Source: Bradyrhizobium niftali (GTDB taxonomy: Bacteria > Pseudomonadota > Alphaproteobacteria > Rhizobiales > Xanthobacteraceae). Taken from it: a DNA stretch of 64,000 bases. The stretch is taken from contig NZ_SPQT01000025.1 in the NCBI RefSeq assembly GCF_004571025.1, positions 1 through 64,000 of the forward strand, given 5' to 3'. Shown here in pieces: positions 9,820-18,315 of the stretch. The notes below the pieces were generated by a model. It was not told where the DNA came from, did no database searches, and saw nothing but the letters and a program-made list of their open reading frames with translations. The translations under genes were made by a program, and so were the position numbers. Position 1 is the stretch's first letter, and the number at the start of each line of letters is the position of its first letter.

Positions 9820-10032
9820 GAAACTCGTCCGCGGCCGGCAACACCGGGTTCACGCCCGGATTCTCTCAGCCGCAAATCCTCGAAAACGTAAAAAAATATT
9901 GTCGATTGTGCCTTCAAAAATAAGATCAAGCAAGCAGCCGCTTCGCCCTGATAGCCGGAGAACCGGGACGAGACTACTTGGCTTCGTCCGGTTACCTTAA
10001 CGGCGACATGGTCGGGACGGCCTGGAGGCATT
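9820..10032. promoter_or_regulatory. Divergent promoter region between two GT2 genes
   Basis: 213 bases between genes transcribed away from each other. The stretch around 9885-9930 is clearly more AT-rich than the flanks (a run of A residues followed by atattg and aaaaataag), as expected for alphaproteobacterial promoters. GGAGG at 10021-10028 provides the ribosome binding site of the rightward gene. No specific sigma-factor boxes are claimed. Confidence 0.45.
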
Positions 10033-11094
10033 ATGAATAATGCTCAGAATACCAAACGGGACCCATCCAAGCGGGCTGGCACGATGCCATTGGTCAGCGT
10101 TCTCATTCCTGCCTTCAATGCCCAGCAAACGATTGCCGAGTCCCTTCGCTCTGCGCAGCGGCAGACCTATGCCGAGCTCGAGATCATCGTGGTCGACGAC
10201 GGATCCACCGACGAGACACCGAACATCGTGTCTCGGTTCGGCGAACAAGACCCCCGAATCGTCCTGATACGTCAAGCGAATACCGGCGTTGCCGTCGCAC
10301 GAAACACAGCTCTTGCAAACTCCAAGGGATCTCTGATTGCCCCGCTGGACGCCGATGATCTTTGGCACCCTCAAAAGATCGAACGGCAGGTCGCCAACCT
10401 GCATCCGGCGCCCGACGACGTCGGGCTCGATTATTGCTGGTTCGTCGACATCGACACGGACTCGCTGGTCACCCGCTGCTACGAGAGCCGCTTCGAGGGA
10501 GATATTTACTGCCCTCTCATCCTGGGCAACTTCATTGGCAATTCGAGCGTTCCGCTGATCAGAAGGGCTTTGCTCGAGGAAATCGGTGGTTGGGAGCCCG
10601 GTTTGCGTGCAGCCGACGCCCAGGGATGCGAAGACTGGCTGCTCTACCTGCAAATCGCCGAACGCGCGCGCGTCGTGCTCTCACCGGCCTTCTTGGTCGG
10701 TTACCGTCAACTGCCCCAGGCGATGTCCAGAAATGTGGGGCAGATGACGCGCTCCTACGAGATGACGATGAGTTACGCCCGGACGAAACGGCCGGATATT
10801 CCAGATGAGCTGTTTGCGAGATCACGCCACGATTTCGACATCTACATCTCCGCCATGTGTGGGGACACAAGCCGCCGGGCGACCACGATCCGACACATGC
10901 TTGCCTCGATAGCGCGTGATCCGCTGAACGAACAACACAATGTCGGCGTACTGCGAGAACTCGCCCGCCGGCTTCTCCAGATGCCGCGCGCTGCCTCCCG
11001 TTTGAGCATGGGCGCGGACGCCGCAGCGCACGGGCGCCCCTTCAGCGCAATCGAACCTGATCTGCGGTGCCCGATTTGCAGTCCAAACGAGTAG
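10033..11094 (+). CDS. Family 2 glycosyltransferase
   Basis: 353 residues. Motifs: VVDDGSTDET near residue 53, PLDADDLWHP near 105 and GCEDWLLYLQIAER near 197. The same late signature (GCEDWxLYLxIAER followed by a GYR segment) occurs in the GT2 at 19418-20440, so the two are paralogues with probably related donors. ATG 10033 has a good GGAGG five bases upstream; an internal ATG at 10084 (MPLVSVLIP) is closer to the catalytic domain start but lacks a better site. It is followed by another GT2 after 91 bases. It most likely acts on the cytoplasmic face on a polyprenyl-linked glycan. Confidence 0.88.
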   Translation: MNNAQNTKRDPSKRAGTMPLVSVLIPAFNAQQTIAESLRSAQRQTYAELEIIVVDDGSTDETPNIVSRFGEQDPRIVLIRQANTGVAVARNTALANSKGSLIAPLDADDLWHPQKIERQVANLHPAPDDVGLDYCWFVDIDTDSLVTRCYESRFEGDIYCPLILGNFIGNSSVPLIRRALLEEIGGWEPGLRAADAQGCEDWLLYLQIAERARVVLSPAFLVGYRQLPQAMSRNVGQMTRSYEMTMSYARTKRPDIPDELFARSRHDFDIYISAMCGDTSRRATTIRHMLASIARDPLNEQHNVGVLRELARRLLQMPRAASRLSMGADAAAHGRPFSAIEPDLRCPICSPNE

Positions 11095-11185
11095 ATCGTT
11101 CCGGGGAACTCTTGCTGTTGCGCAAAGTTTACCAAGCGACGGCCAACTGGCCCGGCACACCTTATTCTCATCTCACAATTCCTGT

Positions 11186-12214
11186 ATGCTGCCCGATGTT
11201 TCCACCGGCGGTATTAGTATGAGTATGGGTTCGGCGATTTCAGGCAACGGCACAGGGCGACCCGATCCCCTCGTTTCCACCATCATGATTTTCCTCGACG
11301 CTGAGACTTTCATGGCAGACGCCATTGAAAGCGTCATCGCCCAGACCTATCCCAACTGGGAACTCCTGCTAGTCGATGACGGATCAACCGATCCGAGCAC
11401 CGCGATAGCCAGGGAATTCGCAAGCCGGTATCCCGGGCAAATTCGATATCTCGAACATCCCGGACACGTAAATCGCGGGATGAGCGCGACCAGGAACCTG
11501 GGCATAAGCGCAGCCCGCGGTGAATTGATCTCGTTCATCGATTCGGACGACATCTGGGAGCCGAACAAGCTTTCCGATCAGGTGCGGATCATGCGCGAGC
11601 ATCCCGAGCTCGGCATGGTCTGTGGCGCGGTGCTTTACTGGGGCAGCTGGTCGGGAGACCATGATTTCCTGATCCCGACAGGGCACGTTTTTGATCGCCC
11701 GGTCCCGCAGCCGGAGGCGCTGCTCGCGCTCTACCCTCTTGGCACGGCAGATGCACCATGTCCGTCCGATGTTATGATTCGAGCCGATGTCCTGGCGCGC
11801 ATCGGCGGCTTCGAGGAGCACTTCACCGGCGAGAAGCAAGCCTATGAGGACCAGGGATGCTTTTCCAAGCTCTACCTCGAAGCCCCCGTATTCTTCTCCA
11901 GCACGGTCTGGCTGAAGTACCGACAGCATCGCGCCTCTTGTCTCACAACGGTGCGCCGCGAGGGGCAGTACGCGAGTGTTCGACTGTACTATCTGTCGTG
12001 GCTCAAGCGCTACTTAAATGCGAGGGGAGTGGCGGAGCCCCGTATCGATGAAGCCATCAACCGCTCGATGTGGCGCTATGCGCACCCAGTAATCTACCGT
12101 TTGCTAACCTTGCCCTACCGAGTGCTCGAGGAGATTCTCTGGCGGGTCGGAAAACATCATCTGCTCCACCGGAGAAGGCCCGTCAGGCCGGCCGGTCAAC
12201 CCGGTCGCGTCTGA
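11186..12214 (+). CDS. Family 2 glycosyltransferase
   Basis: 342 residues with LLVDDGSTDPST, SFIDSDDIWEPNKL and an acidic QAYEDQGC segment, the usual GT-A order. The start is uncertain: ATG 11186 lacks a Shine-Dalgarno, and ATG 11219 (MSMGSAIS) leaves the catalytic domain intact. The C-terminal 40 residues are Arg/Pro-rich and poorly conserved-looking. It ends 22 bases from the convergent Wzt gene with no visible hairpin terminator. The specific sugar is unknown. Confidence 0.87.
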   Translation: MLPDVSTGGISMSMGSAISGNGTGRPDPLVSTIMIFLDAETFMADAIESVIAQTYPNWELLLVDDGSTDPSTAIAREFASRYPGQIRYLEHPGHVNRGMSATRNLGISAARGELISFIDSDDIWEPNKLSDQVRIMREHPELGMVCGAVLYWGSWSGDHDFLIPTGHVFDRPVPQPEALLALYPLGTADAPCPSDVMIRADVLARIGGFEEHFTGEKQAYEDQGCFSKLYLEAPVFFSSTVWLKYRQHRASCLTTVRREGQYASVRLYYLSWLKRYLNARGVAEPRIDEAINRSMWRYAHPVIYRLLTLPYRVLEEILWRVGKHHLLHRRRPVRPAGQPGRV

Positions 12215-12236
12215 GAGCCGCAGGGTTCGTGCGCAG

Positions 12237-13478
12237 CTACGAGCCGGGCACACGCAGATTGGCGGAATGGGACAACCGCACGATGCCGTGGTACTCTCTC
12301 AAATAGGGCCAATATGCATCGTTGACGGTCGCTGCGACGACCTCGAAGCTGAGGCAAGCCTCGACGGACAGTCTTGGCTCTTCCTCTCCCCAGGCAAAGA
12401 GGGAAAATCCCGCGATATAGGTCCCCGGCAACAAGCCGAGTGAACGCACATTGAACACGATTTCGACCGGCTGCGTGAAGTCAAACTGGTCGACGCCTTC
12501 CGCGAGGCTTTCGAGGGACGAGATCCGTGCTCCCTCCTGATCGAAAATGCTGATCTCGGCGACTCCACGCCTGAACGGCTGGCTGGCACCGAGCCGAAGA
12601 ACAAAATCGTAATCTCCCCCGAATTTGAGATGATCGCATGCGGTTTCGGATGACGGTTCGAGAATGCGAAGCTCGCCCCAAAGCTCGTCTGTCCCCGTCC
12701 GTTCACCTTGGGTGGATCGTGGGGTCGAGCCCAGCAGATAGGCATCGATGACGGAAGAGGATGCGCCGATCTGTTTCAGATGACCGGCCTCCAGGTAAAC
12801 CGCTATATCGCAGAGCTGGCGGACCATTGCCATGTTGTGGCTCACGAACAGCACGGTTCGGCCTTCTCCTGCGGCATCCTTCATCTTGGCGAGCGACTTG
12901 CGCTGAAAATCGGCATCCCCGACCGCCAGGACCTCATCCACCAACAGAATATCGGGCTCGAGATGTGCGGCAATCGCAAAGGCCAGGCGGACATACATTC
13001 CGGAGGAATAGCGTTTCACGGGCGTCTCCATGACATCGCCGATGTCAGCGAACTGGATGATGCGATCAAGCTTCGACGTAATCTCGGACTTGCTCATCCC
13101 GAGAATCGCGCCGTTGAGATAAATGTTCTCGATCCCATCCAGTTCGGGATGGAAGCCCGCGCCCACTTCAAGAAGGCTGCCAACGCGTCCCCTCAGTGTG
13201 GCCTCTCCCTCCTCCGGCTCGGTAATCGACGTTAGCACCTTGAGGAGCGTCGTCTTGCCCGAACCATTTCGGCCGATAATTCCGCAAACGCTCCCAGCGG
13301 GAACGGAAAACGTGACATCCTTCAGCGCGTAGAACTCCCTGCTCGCTCGCCTCGGCCGCTGATCGCGTCGGCGAGCGAGAAACAGCTCGACCTCCTCGCG
13401 CAGGGAGCTCATTCCGATGGCCCCGCGCCGATATCGCTTCGAAAGCCCCCGAACCTCGATGGCCAGATGGTCCTGCAT
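12237..13478 (-). CDS. wzt: ABC transporter ATPase for polysaccharide export (Wzt type)
   Basis: 413 residues from ATG 13478; a longer frame upstream overlaps the permease and is not needed. The start is one base after the permease stop, so the pair is translationally coupled. The ATPase domain (about 1-240) has Walker A GRNGSGKTT, signature YSSGM and Walker B LLVDEVLAVGD with a downstream SHN switch. After about residue 250 comes a separate beta-rich domain (about 275-413) like the Wzt C-terminal carbohydrate-binding module that, in E. coli O8/O9a, reads the modified end of the chain before export. This makes a long-chain polymer the likely cargo. It pairs with Wzm at 13480-14331. Confidence 0.92.
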   Translation of the reverse strand: MQDHLAIEVRGLSKRYRRGAIGMSSLREEVELFLARRRDQRPRRASREFYALKDVTFSVPAGSVCGIIGRNGSGKTTLLKVLTSITEPEEGEATLRGRVGSLLEVGAGFHPELDGIENIYLNGAILGMSKSEITSKLDRIIQFADIGDVMETPVKRYSSGMYVRLAFAIAAHLEPDILLVDEVLAVGDADFQRKSLAKMKDAAGEGRTVLFVSHNMAMVRQLCDIAVYLEAGHLKQIGASSSVIDAYLLGSTPRSTQGERTGTDELWGELRILEPSSETACDHLKFGGDYDFVLRLGASQPFRRGVAEISIFDQEGARISSLESLAEGVDQFDFTQPVEIVFNVRSLGLLPGTYIAGFSLFAWGEEEPRLSVEACLSFEVVAATVNDAYWPYLREYHGIVRLSHSANLRVPGS

Positions 13479-13479
13479 C

Positions 13480-14331
13480 TCAGATCGTATCCATAACGGT
13501 GCGCTCAACGCGCTGATAGAGTACAACGCCGCAAGCCAGAGCAATCGCCGTCGTGAGAAGCGAAGCAAGGACCTGGCCCGGCGTGAGCATGGATTCGCCG
13601 AGAAGGCACCAGCGGCTTTCCTCGACGATCGCGGCCAATGGATTGGCAAGGCTCGCCATGACCCTGTACTGCTCGGGAATAGCGGAGAAAGGATAGAGGA
13701 CCGGGGTTACGAACATCGAGACCTGGACCAGGAACGACGTCATGAAGCCCAAGTCGCGGTACTTGGCCGTTGACGCTCCTAGAATGAGCCCGGTCGCGAG
13801 CGAGGCGGCGGCGAGATGCAGCACCACCAACGGAAACCCGACAATGCGCCATGAGAGCCCGTCTGACTTTCCCATCCAGTGAAAGGCGATGAGGAACACA
13901 AGGACGACGACGAACTGAATCAGGAGCGCTACTCCAGTCGAAATCAGGGACGACAAGGGGACCACAATGCGGGGGAAGTAGATCTTGCTGAAGAGGTGTT
14001 CGTTTTCGATGAAGACCAGGCTGGTGGCAAAGATGACCTGCGAGAAATAGGACCACACGATCAGCCCCGAAAGATAGAACAAGGGCGCCGGCTGATTTGC
14101 AGTCGACACCCCGGCCACACCGCTGATCGTGACCGTGAAGACCGCCGTCCAGACCAGAGGCTGAAGGATCAGCCAGCCGGGGCCAAGCAGCGTCTGCTTG
14201 TGACGAACCTTGATGTCACGCAGAGCAAACAGGAACAGGAGATCGCGGTGTTCCCAGGCGCGTCGCAGGTCAAGGTCGAACCAGCCGCTCCGACGCTTGA
14301 TGATCGTAATTCGCTTCGCGCTTCCGGTCAT
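13480..14331 (-). CDS. wzm: ABC-2 type polysaccharide export permease (Wzm type)
   Basis: 283 residues with six hydrophobic segments and the cytoplasmic N-terminal helix (DLRRAWEHRDLLFLFALRDIKVRHKQTLLG) characteristic of ABC-2 polysaccharide exporters. It forms the membrane channel with the adjacent Wzt ATPase and moves an undecaprenyl-linked polymer across the inner membrane. Its ATG overlaps the deacetylase stop by four bases (ATGA) and its stop is one base from the Wzt start, so the three genes form one operon. Confidence 0.92.
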   Translation of the reverse strand: MTGSAKRITIIKRRSGWFDLDLRRAWEHRDLLFLFALRDIKVRHKQTLLGPGWLILQPLVWTAVFTVTISGVAGVSTANQPAPLFYLSGLIVWSYFSQVIFATSLVFIENEHLFSKIYFPRIVVPLSSLISTGVALLIQFVVVLVFLIAFHWMGKSDGLSWRIVGFPLVVLHLAAASLATGLILGASTAKYRDLGFMTSFLVQVSMFVTPVLYPFSAIPEQYRVMASLANPLAAIVEESRWCLLGESMLTPGQVLASLLTTAIALACGVVLYQRVERTVMDTI

Positions 14332-15299
14332 AGCGAAGGATCCTCAATCCTCTTTTCGAACTCATCGCCCTTCCAATCGCCCACGTAAATTCGCGGTAGC
14401 GTCAGGGGTTCGGCGTTTCGCCTGACAGAACGAGCGTCCACCGTGCAGGCAAGATCGAATCCGGCCTCTCTGACCGCTCGCACGGTCGTGTCGCTGTGAT
14501 CACCAAACGGGTAGGCAAAGGTCCGCACTCGGGTGCCTGCGAGTTTCTCGCAGGCGCGCCGACTTTCCGCGATCTCCCTGAACTGAACGTCCGCGCTATG
14601 AGCTGGCAAGGTTGGATGCGTGAGCGTGTGTGCCCCGATCGTAATAAGACCGTCGGAGATGTTGCGAACCTCTGGAGCCGTCATCGCCCGATGCATCTCC
14701 CGAGCGACGAGGTCGCAGGAGGACCATTCGCCGATCCCTGCCAGGAGCTTCGTCAGAACCTCGTGCGGAAGGACCCGCAAGCGACCCCACACCTCCCGGA
14801 AGATCCGATCGCGCGCTTGGTGATCCGAGGCCGGCGGCACCGTCCAGTGGCACTCCTTGCCTGCGATGTCCAGTGTGAGGCTCTCGGGCAGATGTTCGAT
14901 TTCGAGGAAGACTCGCGCAACGGCGTCCCACCAAAATTCCCTGTCCGTGCCGATGATCCCGGTCGTCACGAACAACGTCATGGGACAGTCAAGCCTTTGC
15001 AACACGGGTCGCGCGTTCGAATAAACGTCATGATAGCCGTCGTCAAAGGTAACCGCCGCAAGCGGCTTGTCCGAAGGCGCGCGGCGCCGTTCCAGGTCAA
15101 GCAATTCGTGGAGATGGACAACGCGTCGAAGGCGCCTGAGACGCGCGATCTGCTGTTCGAACCGCGCCGGGTGCACCGCAAGCCCCCAGGGATCGACCGG
15201 AATATCCGCGACACGGTGATACATCAGTATGATCGGATCGGCGCCAAAGATCCGCCGCCCAATCGATCGCTTGAGGCTTCGCAACGGTTGGAGCGTCAT
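14328..15299 (-). CDS. Polysaccharide deacetylase (NodB/CE4 family)
   Basis: 323 residues. The metal-site motif TFDDGY is at residues 84-89 and a second motif GAHTLTHP lies near 232, followed by FAYPFG. These are the CE4 signatures for hydrolytic removal of N-acetyl (or O-acetyl) groups from glycans. There is no signal peptide, so it probably acts on the cytoplasmic side or on lipid-linked intermediates. Four-base ATGA overlaps on both sides (methyltransferase upstream, Wzm downstream) place it tightly in the exporter operon, suggesting it modifies the polymer handled by that transporter. Confidence 0.9.
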   Translation of the reverse strand: MTLQPLRSLKRSIGRRIFGADPIILMYHRVADIPVDPWGLAVHPARFEQQIARLRRLRRVVHLHELLDLERRRAPSDKPLAAVTFDDGYHDVYSNARPVLQRLDCPMTLFVTTGIIGTDREFWWDAVARVFLEIEHLPESLTLDIAGKECHWTVPPASDHQARDRIFREVWGRLRVLPHEVLTKLLAGIGEWSSCDLVAREMHRAMTAPEVRNISDGLITIGAHTLTHPTLPAHSADVQFREIAESRRACEKLAGTRVRTFAYPFGDHSDTTVRAVREAGFDLACTVDARSVRRNAEPLTLPRIYVGDWKGDEFEKRIEDPSL

Positions 15300-16072
15300 T
15301 CGCCCCGCCTTCTTGCCGCGGCGGATACAATCACGGGAAACGACTTATCGAGCACGTCAAGCTTGGCCTGCGATACTTCAGAGACCGCCAATCCTTGCAA
15401 GAAGCATGTCGCCGCGAACACGTTCCCGAACGTCTCGAGCTCAACACCCTTTTCCTCGAAGAGAGACCCCAGCAGTCGCCCTAGTGCGATCTCCGTCAAC
15501 GACCAGAACCACGTATGTCCCCATGCACCCCGAGCGACGGGGGAAATTCCGGGCACCGTCACAAGAAGCGTTCCGCCCGGTTTGAGCGCCCCCGCAAGCT
15601 CCGCCAGCGCGCCCCGCATGTCGAAAATTAGATGGAGGGTTTGCGTGAGGATGACGCAATCAAACGCCCGTTCAGGCAAGGTCCCCGGGACCGAGATATC
15701 GCCAATGATTGTGGCGAGCGGGTTGGTCACGTCGACATGGAGAACGTCGCTTTTCTCGACCTGCTTGCCGCCGAATCGGAGCGTATACGCATTGTCGCCG
15801 ATTTCGAGAACTCTGCCGCGAATCCTGGCGGCGTTGCGAGCCAGAAAACTCTCGATGTAATAGCGATCGATCGGCGCTCCCCTGTCGAAGCCGAAATCGG
15901 CGCTGATCGGCTCGGTTCGTCCGAAATCCCCGAAATCGATGGTGCCTGGCGGCGGCGCCCAGAGGCAACGCGACAGACGCTGACCGATCGGCGCGGGGGC
16001 TTTCGCGATGAGACGCAGCAATTGTCGACGGCCGAATCTTGCGACGCCACGAAGCAGGGACGAGGCGGTCAT
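15296..16072 (-). CDS. Class I SAM-dependent methyltransferase
   Basis: 258 residues. The SAM-binding GRVLEIGDN segment is near residue 85, followed by an acidic strand end (DVLHVDVTN), then FDCVILTQTLHLIFD and LKPGGTLLVTVPG, the class I order. The amino-terminal 80 residues resemble the extension seen in methyltransferases of polysaccharide clusters (FGFDRGAPIDRYYIESFL). The glycine-rich loop ends GDN instead of the more common GxG. GGAAG sits seven bases before ATG. Linkage to Wzt, whose family reads terminal modifications, makes chain-end or residue O-methylation a fair hypothesis. Confidence 0.85.
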   Translation of the reverse strand: MTASSLLRGVARFGRRQLLRLIAKAPAPIGQRLSRCLWAPPPGTIDFGDFGRTEPISADFGFDRGAPIDRYYIESFLARNAARIRGRVLEIGDNAYTLRFGGKQVEKSDVLHVDVTNPLATIIGDISVPGTLPERAFDCVILTQTLHLIFDMRGALAELAGALKPGGTLLVTVPGISPVARGAWGHTWFWSLTEIALGRLLGSLFEEKGVELETFGNVFAATCFLQGLAVSEVSQAKLDVLDKSFPVIVSAAARRRGE

Positions 16073-16176
16073 GAGGGATCTTCCAATATCGGCTGCCCGG
16101 ACTCAAGGCGTGGGTCAAGCCAGGTCAGGCACACAAGCATGCACCTTTCATCGCACCTGATCACTGCCGTCCCCCT

Positions 16177-17313
16177 CTACCCATCGCTCACAACGGGCTT
16201 GGCACGTCCCTGTCCGGCCAGCCAGGCCCGATATTCCTTCGACGCAGCAAGGAAGCCATTGTCCAGCAACTCATCGGTCGTCGACAGCAACCTTGCCGAC
16301 TCGAGTTTCAGGCAAAGACCCGGCAGCTTTTGGAGCCCTGCCCAATAGCCCGAATACTCGTCACTCGTCAGATAGCCATAGCGCCCGCTTTTGACGGCTT
16401 CGGCGACCTTTGCGTAAAAGGAGTCCACGAATGGAAAGTGGAGAAGAACACCGGAGAAATCCGCCAATCTAGCATTCAACGCGTGGTGCCACGCGATGAA
16501 GGGCTTGATCTTCCCATCCATTCGAAAGAGAGAAACCTTGCTAAGACCATTCTTCGTTCCGAAGACCTTCTTCCTGATGCCGCCATGATGAGTCATGATC
16601 GCAGGGTTGCTAACCTCACCGAACGCATACGGCGTCTTGTCGACGGCCGATACGTCGTAGAAGGGGTACTGCAAGCATAGGCCGATGCCAGGCCTGATCC
16701 TTGCCTCTGAGATCGGTCCGTCACTGAACATGTCCAGCATCTGGGTGATCACGGCGTTGAAACCTCTTTGATCGAGGTAGCCAATTAAGGCGCGCAATGA
16801 CGCGTGAGCCGATCCGGGAAAATCGAACTGTTCGTCGACGTCCACGCACAGACACCACCGATCGCGGCAGTACTTGTTCGCCAGATAGCGCTTCATGGTG
16901 TTTTCATAGGCATGATAGGGAGCAGAGCTCGCCAGCAGCGTGACGTCGGCTTGTCTGGAAAGTACTTCGATGGATTGATCGGTCGACCCGTTGTCGAGGA
17001 TCACGAAATGCTTGATTCCCATCGAGCGGTGATGAGTCAGAAAGGATTCGAGCCAAGGCTCGCCGTTTCGCATGACGCTGATGACAATGACGTCATCAGA
17101 ATGGGAAAGGAGCTCTACAGGCCCGCTGAGATGCCTGACGCGGAACGGCAGCAGGAGGCCCCTCAGCCCGAACTGGACCGTGTCGAGCTTGTTCACGCGT
17201 CCGGGAAGGGAACGTAATCTATCCAGAAACACGGCAGGGCTGTCCTTTATCTCTTCCGTGGAGAGGTACTCTGCTCCGCAGATGCAGAGCACCCCGGGTG
17301 GGGCAAGCTCCAA
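16177..17313 (-). CDS. Glycosyltransferase of the GT92-like / Glyco_tranf_2_4 group
   Basis: 378 residues. After a variable amino-terminal 70 residues it reads VISVMRNGEPWLESFLTHH, FVILDNGSTDQS and the metal motif CVDVDEQFDF; this family has an ISxVKNE-like first motif in place of the GT2 VVDDGS. It probably transfers one sugar in the cytoplasm. The start is TTG 17313, two codons after the frame's upstream stop; GTG 17292 is an alternative. It begins just after the galE-like gene ends, on the same strand. The 104-base gap to the methyltransferase leaves operon continuity open. Confidence 0.82.
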   Translation of the reverse strand: MELAPPGVLCICGAEYLSTEEIKDSPAVFLDRLRSLPGRVNKLDTVQFGLRGLLLPFRVRHLSGPVELLSHSDDVIVISVMRNGEPWLESFLTHHRSMGIKHFVILDNGSTDQSIEVLSRQADVTLLASSAPYHAYENTMKRYLANKYCRDRWCLCVDVDEQFDFPGSAHASLRALIGYLDQRGFNAVITQMLDMFSDGPISEARIRPGIGLCLQYPFYDVSAVDKTPYAFGEVSNPAIMTHHGGIRKKVFGTKNGLSKVSLFRMDGKIKPFIAWHHALNARLADFSGVLLHFPFVDSFYAKVAEAVKSGRYGYLTSDEYSGYWAGLQKLPGLCLKLESARLLSTTDELLDNGFLAASKEYRAWLAGQGRAKPVVSDG

Positions 17314-17316
17314 CCA

Positions 17317-18315
17317 TCAATGCGATGAACGTCGTGCAGCCGAAGGGTGATCTCGCCACCTCAAAGCTGTCTCCACGATGAAATCGATCTGCGAGTTCGT
17401 TGGGTGCCAACCCAATTCGCGTGCGGCTTTTTCGAACGACGCGACGAGCTTTGGCGGGTCGCCTTCACGGCGCGATCCATAGAGCACGGCCGGGGCGGCC
17501 CCGGCAATGCGTGCAACAGCCTCCACAAGCTCGAGCACGCTCGTACCCACGCCGGTACCGAGATTGAAGACGTGGACTCCGCCCTGCCGGATCAACATTT
17601 CGCCCGCCAGCAAATGTGCCTGCGCGAGGTCTTTGACGTGGATGTAGTCCCTGATCGCGCTGCCATCGAGCGTTGGAAAGTCCGTTCCGAAGACCGTGAA
17701 CGGACGATCTGGACTGCGAGCGGCTTCGATCATCAGCGGAATGGCGTGGGTCTCGGGCTCGTGACATTCGCCGATCTCCCCGTCAGGATCACAACCTGCC
17801 GCGTTGAAGTACCTTAGCGAGACCGAAGCCATCCCGTAGGCCCTGCCATAGTGCTCGAGCATGCGCTCGATGATCATCTTCGTCCAGCCATACGGATTGA
17901 TCGGTAGTTGCGGATGCCCCTCGTCGATCGGTACGTGTTGAGGCACGCCATAGCTTGCGCATGTACTGGAGAACAGAATGCGATCGCATCCGGCCGCGCG
18001 CATCGATTCGAGCAACGCAAGTGTACCGGCGGTATTGTTCGCATAGTACAGCGCGGGATCCGTCACCGATTCACCCACATAGGCCAGAGCCGCAAAGTGG
18101 GCAACGAGGTCCGGCTTGTACATCTCCAGCGCACCGCGTACCCGCGTCCCATCCCGGATGTCGCATTCGATCAGCGGCCCCCAGCGCACGGAATCGCGCC
18201 AGCCCCGTGAAAGATTATCGACGGTGATGACAGCCCATCCAGCGCTGGCGAACGCTTTGCAACAATGCGACCCCACATAACCCGCGCCACCGGTGACAAG
18301 GACGGTTTTTGTCAT
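17317..18315 (-). CDS. galE: UDP-glucose 4-epimerase homologue (second copy)
   Basis: 332 residues from ATG 18315, which overlaps the upstream UXS stop by four bases (ATGA); a longer reading frame to 18408 is rejected because MTKTVLVTGGAGYVG is the normal GalE start. The NAD motif GGAGYVG is at residues 9-15, the SST segment near 116-118 and the catalytic pair Y142/K146 (YGWTK). It belongs to the same extended SDR class as the 7897 copy but is clearly diverged. Being coupled to a UDP-xylose synthase, it could act on a pentose nucleotide (UDP-Xyl to UDP-L-Ara), a reaction some GalE homologues carry out; this is inference. Confidence 0.87.
   Translation of the reverse strand: MTKTVLVTGGAGYVGSHCCKAFASAGWAVITVDNLSRGWRDSVRWGPLIECDIRDGTRVRGALEMYKPDLVAHFAALAYVGESVTDPALYYANNTAGTLALLESMRAAGCDRILFSSTCASYGVPQHVPIDEGHPQLPINPYGWTKMIIERMLEHYGRAYGMASVSLRYFNAAGCDPDGEIGECHEPETHAIPLMIEAARSPDRPFTVFGTDFPTLDGSAIRDYIHVKDLAQAHLLAGEMLIRQGGVHVFNLGTGVGTSVLELVEAVARIAGAAPAVLYGSRREGDPPKLVASFEKAARELGWHPTNSQIDFIVETALRWRDHPSAARRSSH

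Noticed and set aside
13479..13649. Amino-terminal extension of the Wzt ATPase to 13649
   Set aside because: It overlaps the permease gene by 170 bases and has no family similarity; ATG 13478 sits one base after the permease stop and begins the normal ATPase domain.
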